DNA from: an uncultured Eubacteriales bacterium | Lineage (GTDB): Bacteria > Bacillota > Clostridia > Oscillospirales > Acutalibacteraceae | DNA: 8,045 nucleotides | Direction of reading: 5' to 3' | NCBI GenBank assembly: GCA_900321595.1 | Contig: ONWP01000152.1 | Coordinates: 1-8,045 of the forward strand | Shown here: piece by piece, positions 6,600 to 8,045 of the stretch | Position numbering within the stretch: position 1 is the stretch's first letter | Layout: each line of letters opens with the position of its first letter | Position numbers and translations under genes: made by a program | Notes under the pieces: generated by a model | What the model was told of the DNA's origin: nothing | Seen by the model: the letters and a program-made list of their open reading frames with translations, nothing else | Database searches by the model: none

Positions 6600-7727
6600 T
6601 TACTGCGCGTCGGCGGACAGCTTCTCATTGGCCTGCATCTTGAGATACGCGTGGATGAAGCCGTCCAGATCGCCGTCCATGACGCCGTTGACGTCGCCGG
6701 TCTCATAGCCGGTGCGGTGATCCTTGACCATGGTATAGGGCATAAAGACGTAGGAGCGGATCTGGGCGCCCCAGGCGATCTCCTTCTGAACGCCCTTGAT
6801 GTCCTCGATCTTTTCCAGATTCTGCTGCAGCTTGATCTCCAGCAGCTTGGCTTTCAGCATACGCATAGCGTAGTCACGGTTCTGGAACTGGGAGCGCTGT
6901 GTCTGGCAGGCAGCCACGATGCCGGTGGGCTTGTGTATCAGACGCACAGCCGAGGAGGTCTTGTTGATATGCTGACCGCCGGCGCCCGAAGAACGGTATA
7001 CCTGCATCTCGATGTCCTCGGGACGGATGTCGATCTCCACATCCTCGGGAAGGTCGGGCATTACGTCAACTGCTGCGAAGGACGTATGTCTTCTGCCCTG
7101 AGAGTCGAAGGGCGATACACGCACAAGTCGGTGTATGCCGGCCTCGCCTTTCAGATATCCGTAGGCGTTCTCGCCCTCGATAGCGATAGATGCGGACTGC
7201 ATCCCTGCTTCGCTGCCCTCCAGCACATCCAGTACATTAACCTTGAAGCCGTGAGCTTCGCCCCAGCGGGTATACATACGGTAGAGCATCTCGTTCCAGT
7301 CCTGAGCCTCGGTGCCGCCGGCTCCGGAATGGAAATTGAGGATAGCGTTGTTCTTGTCGTATTCGCCGGTCAGCAGGGATGCAAGGGTCAGGGCATCCAC
7401 CTGCTCGGCAAGGGAGGAAAGCTCGGCCTCGATGTCTGAGATCATGCTCTCGTCGTCCTCTTCGGCGGCCATATCCAGCATTACCTCGATGTCCTCGGCG
7501 GACTGTGTGAGCTTATCGTATTTCTCGAGCCTTGCCTCGAGGGTGCGGGTCTCCTGCAGGACCTTCTGCGAGTTCTCGAGATCGTCCCAGAAGCCGGGCT
7601 CGGCGGCCTTGTTATGCAGCTCCTCAACACGCTCCTTGGAGTTCTCGATATCGAACACCTCGGCGAGCTCCTTTATTTTCGGCTTATAGCTTTCCAGCTT
7701 TGAGCGCAGATTTTCCAAAAAGATCAT
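6600..7727 (-). CDS. prfB: Peptide chain release factor 2 (RF2)
   Basis: RF2 recognises UAA and UGA in the ribosomal A site and triggers release of the finished protein. At 375 residues it is full length. An N-terminal helical domain (~1-110) leads to the codon-reading domain with HSGAGGTEAQDW (133-144) and the RF2-specific tripeptide SPF (205-207, in RVSPFDSQGRRHTSF). Next is the catalytic GGQ (250-252, SSGAGGQHINKT), whose Gln is normally methylated. Family blocks RSQFQNRDYAMRMLKAKL and GAQIRSYVFMPYTMVKDHRT follow. The start at 7727 has GGGAGAG 6 nt upstream. Where most prfB genes carry a CUU-UGA programmed +1 frameshift (codons 25-26), this gene reads in frame as TTC GAT, so autoregulation by frameshifting is absent. 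Codon use differs along the gene: a hand count gives 26/45 G/C third positions around residues 179-222 but 52/59 in the last 59 codons. It has its own promoter and heads the ftsK block. Confidence 0.97.
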   Translation of the reverse strand: MIFLENLRSKLESYKPKIKELAEVFDIENSKERVEELHNKAAEPGFWDDLENSQKVLQETRTLEARLEKYDKLTQSAEDIEVMLDMAAEEDDESMISDIEAELSSLAEQVDALTLASLLTGEYDKNNAILNFHSGAGGTEAQDWNEMLYRMYTRWGEAHGFKVNVLDVLEGSEAGMQSASIAIEGENAYGYLKGEAGIHRLVRVSPFDSQGRRHTSFAAVDVMPDLPEDVEIDIRPEDIEMQVYRSSGAGGQHINKTSSAVRLIHKPTGIVAACQTQRSQFQNRDYAMRMLKAKLLEIKLQQNLEKIEDIKGVQKEIAWGAQIRSYVFMPYTMVKDHRTGYETGDVNGVMDGDLDGFIHAYLKMQANEKLSADAQ

Positions 7728-7762
7728 AGTATTCTCTCCCGTGAAAAATAATGTTACATTAT

Positions 7763-7791
7763 ATTATAACACACTTTTCGGGATTTGTCAT
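7763..7791 (-). promoter_or_regulatory. Sigma-A promoter of prfB (and probably the ftsK operon)
   Basis: The minus strand has ATGACA (complement of 7786-7791), a 17-nt spacer and a perfect TATAAT (complement of 7763-7768), with TG at the extended -10 position (TGTTATAAT). The predicted start near 7756 gives a leader of ~28 nt. Upstream of the -35 box, runs of A and T (complement of ~7794-7830) resemble an UP element that would bind the polymerase alpha subunit. Confidence 0.82.
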
Positions 7792-7845
7792 TAGTTTTTT
7801 TGAAAAAAGTTTTTCGTCCGTATTTTTAAGCCTTTTAAACTGCCA

Positions 7846-7940
7846 TTCTGCCGGGGAGATCAAAGAGGCGCCCGCAGGGCAGCAGATCAAAAACGTCCGC
7901 TTTGCGGCAGTAACAAAAAGACACTTCTGCCGGATCAAAG
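7846..7940. repeat. Imperfect direct repeat TTCTGCCGG-(GGA)-GATCAAAG
   Basis: Copy one at 7846-7865 (TTCTGCCGGGGAGATCAAAG) and copy two at 7925-7940 (TTCTGCCGGATCAAAG) are identical apart from a 4-base insertion. Copy two forms part of the left arm and the whole loop of the terminator. Two further GATCAA cores lie at 7885-7891 and 7953-7958. Confidence 0.5.
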
Positions 7941-7950
7941 CAGAAGTGTC
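7915..7950 (-). terminator. Intrinsic terminator of the gene entering from the right edge
   Basis: A perfect 11-bp stem (GACACTTCTGC at 7920-7930 with its complement at 7940-7950) encloses a 9-nt loop. On the minus strand it is followed at once by TTTTT (7915-7919). It lies 34 nt after the stop codon at 7985-7987. The plus strand has no T-run after the stem, so it works one way, toward prfB. A weaker CCGC-AAA-GCGG hairpin with a later T5 (~7891-7907) may act as backup. Confidence 0.9.
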
Positions 7951-7984
7951 AAGATCAAGTATTGTTTACCGCGCCCGCGTTTCT

Positions 7985-8045
7985 TTACTTCACCGTCTCC
8001 ACCTTGATAAGGTTCGTGGTCCCGCTTCGGCCGAGGGGGACGCCG
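7985..8045 (-). CDS. C-terminal end of an unidentified protein
   Basis: Only the last 19 codons and a TAA (complement of 7985-7987) are inside the window, reading GVPLGRSGTTNLIKVETVK. The support is positional: an open frame ends 34 nt before a strong terminator on the same strand. I do not recognise the family from this tail. It is probably the last gene of a separate transcription unit upstream of prfB. Confidence 0.6.
   Translation of the reverse strand, partial: GVPLGRSGTTNLIKVETVK

Larger units (their letters stand above)
7728..7984. other. Intergenic region upstream of prfB
   Basis: This 257-nt gap holds, from right to left, the terminator of the upstream gene, a small GC-rich patch with an imperfect direct repeat, then AT-rich tracts and the prfB promoter. 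A plus-strand frame from 7751 stays open to the window edge but has no ribosome binding site and no coding character. I see no tRNA, riboswitch or small RNA that I can name. Confidence 0.7.

Noticed and set aside
7751..8045. Plus-strand frame open from ATG at 7751 to the window edge (about 98 codons)
   Set aside because: It has no Shine-Dalgarno sequence, begins inside the prfB promoter/leader region, runs through the terminator hairpin and is antisense to the partial gene. The product resembles no family I know. Sequence beyond 8045 would settle it.
1..8045. Defence system, mobile element, CRISPR array, tRNA or rRNA
   Set aside because: I saw no transposase, integrase, toxin-antitoxin pair, spaced repeats or structural RNA; almost all of the window is explained by conserved genes.

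Overview
The window reads as ordinary chromosomal housekeeping DNA from a high-GC member of the Clostridia (Bacillota). Evidence for this: strong AGGAGG-type ribosome binding sites, sigma-A promoters with TG-extended -10 boxes, a SpoIIIE/FtsK-type translocase with a long linker, and RF2, S2 and EF-Ts proteins that look Gram-positive. An Oscillospiraceae- or Christensenellaceae-like host is a guess from GC content and protein style, not something the sequence proves. Every gene supported here is on the minus strand, so transcription runs from right to left.

From right to left: (1) 7985-8045 is the last 19 codons of an unidentified gene, closed by a clear intrinsic terminator (7915-7950). (2) 7728-7984 is an intergenic region with the terminator, an imperfect direct repeat, AT-rich tracts and a near-consensus promoter for prfB. 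(3) prfB (RF2), ftsK/spoIIIE (DNA translocase), a membrane-anchored ComEC-like metallo-beta-lactamase-fold protein, and a zinc-ribbon/transmembrane/SH3 protein lie in one direction with gaps of 46, -14 and 41 nt and no terminator between them, so they probably form one operon. (4) A 15-bp hairpin (1606-1640) follows the SH3 gene and overlaps the -35 box of a strong promoter for rpsB. (5) rpsB has a ~94-nt structured leader, then tsf follows after 19 nt and runs off the left edge.

Functionally the window pairs translation genes (RF2, S2, EF-Ts) with a cell-envelope and chromosome-segregation block. FtsK moves DNA through the division septum. The two genes after it each encode a single-pass membrane protein with its main domains outside the cell: a putative ComEC-type hydrolase, possibly a nuclease, and a paired SH3 protein likely to touch the cell wall.

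I see no defence system, mobile element, CRISPR array, tRNA or rRNA, and no convincing undescribed system. The observations most worth checking are a short I-x-x-V-F-G motif shared by the FtsK linker and the zinc-ribbon/SH3 protein, the structured rpsB leader, the terminator/promoter overlap, and a prfB with no frameshift site and uneven codon use.
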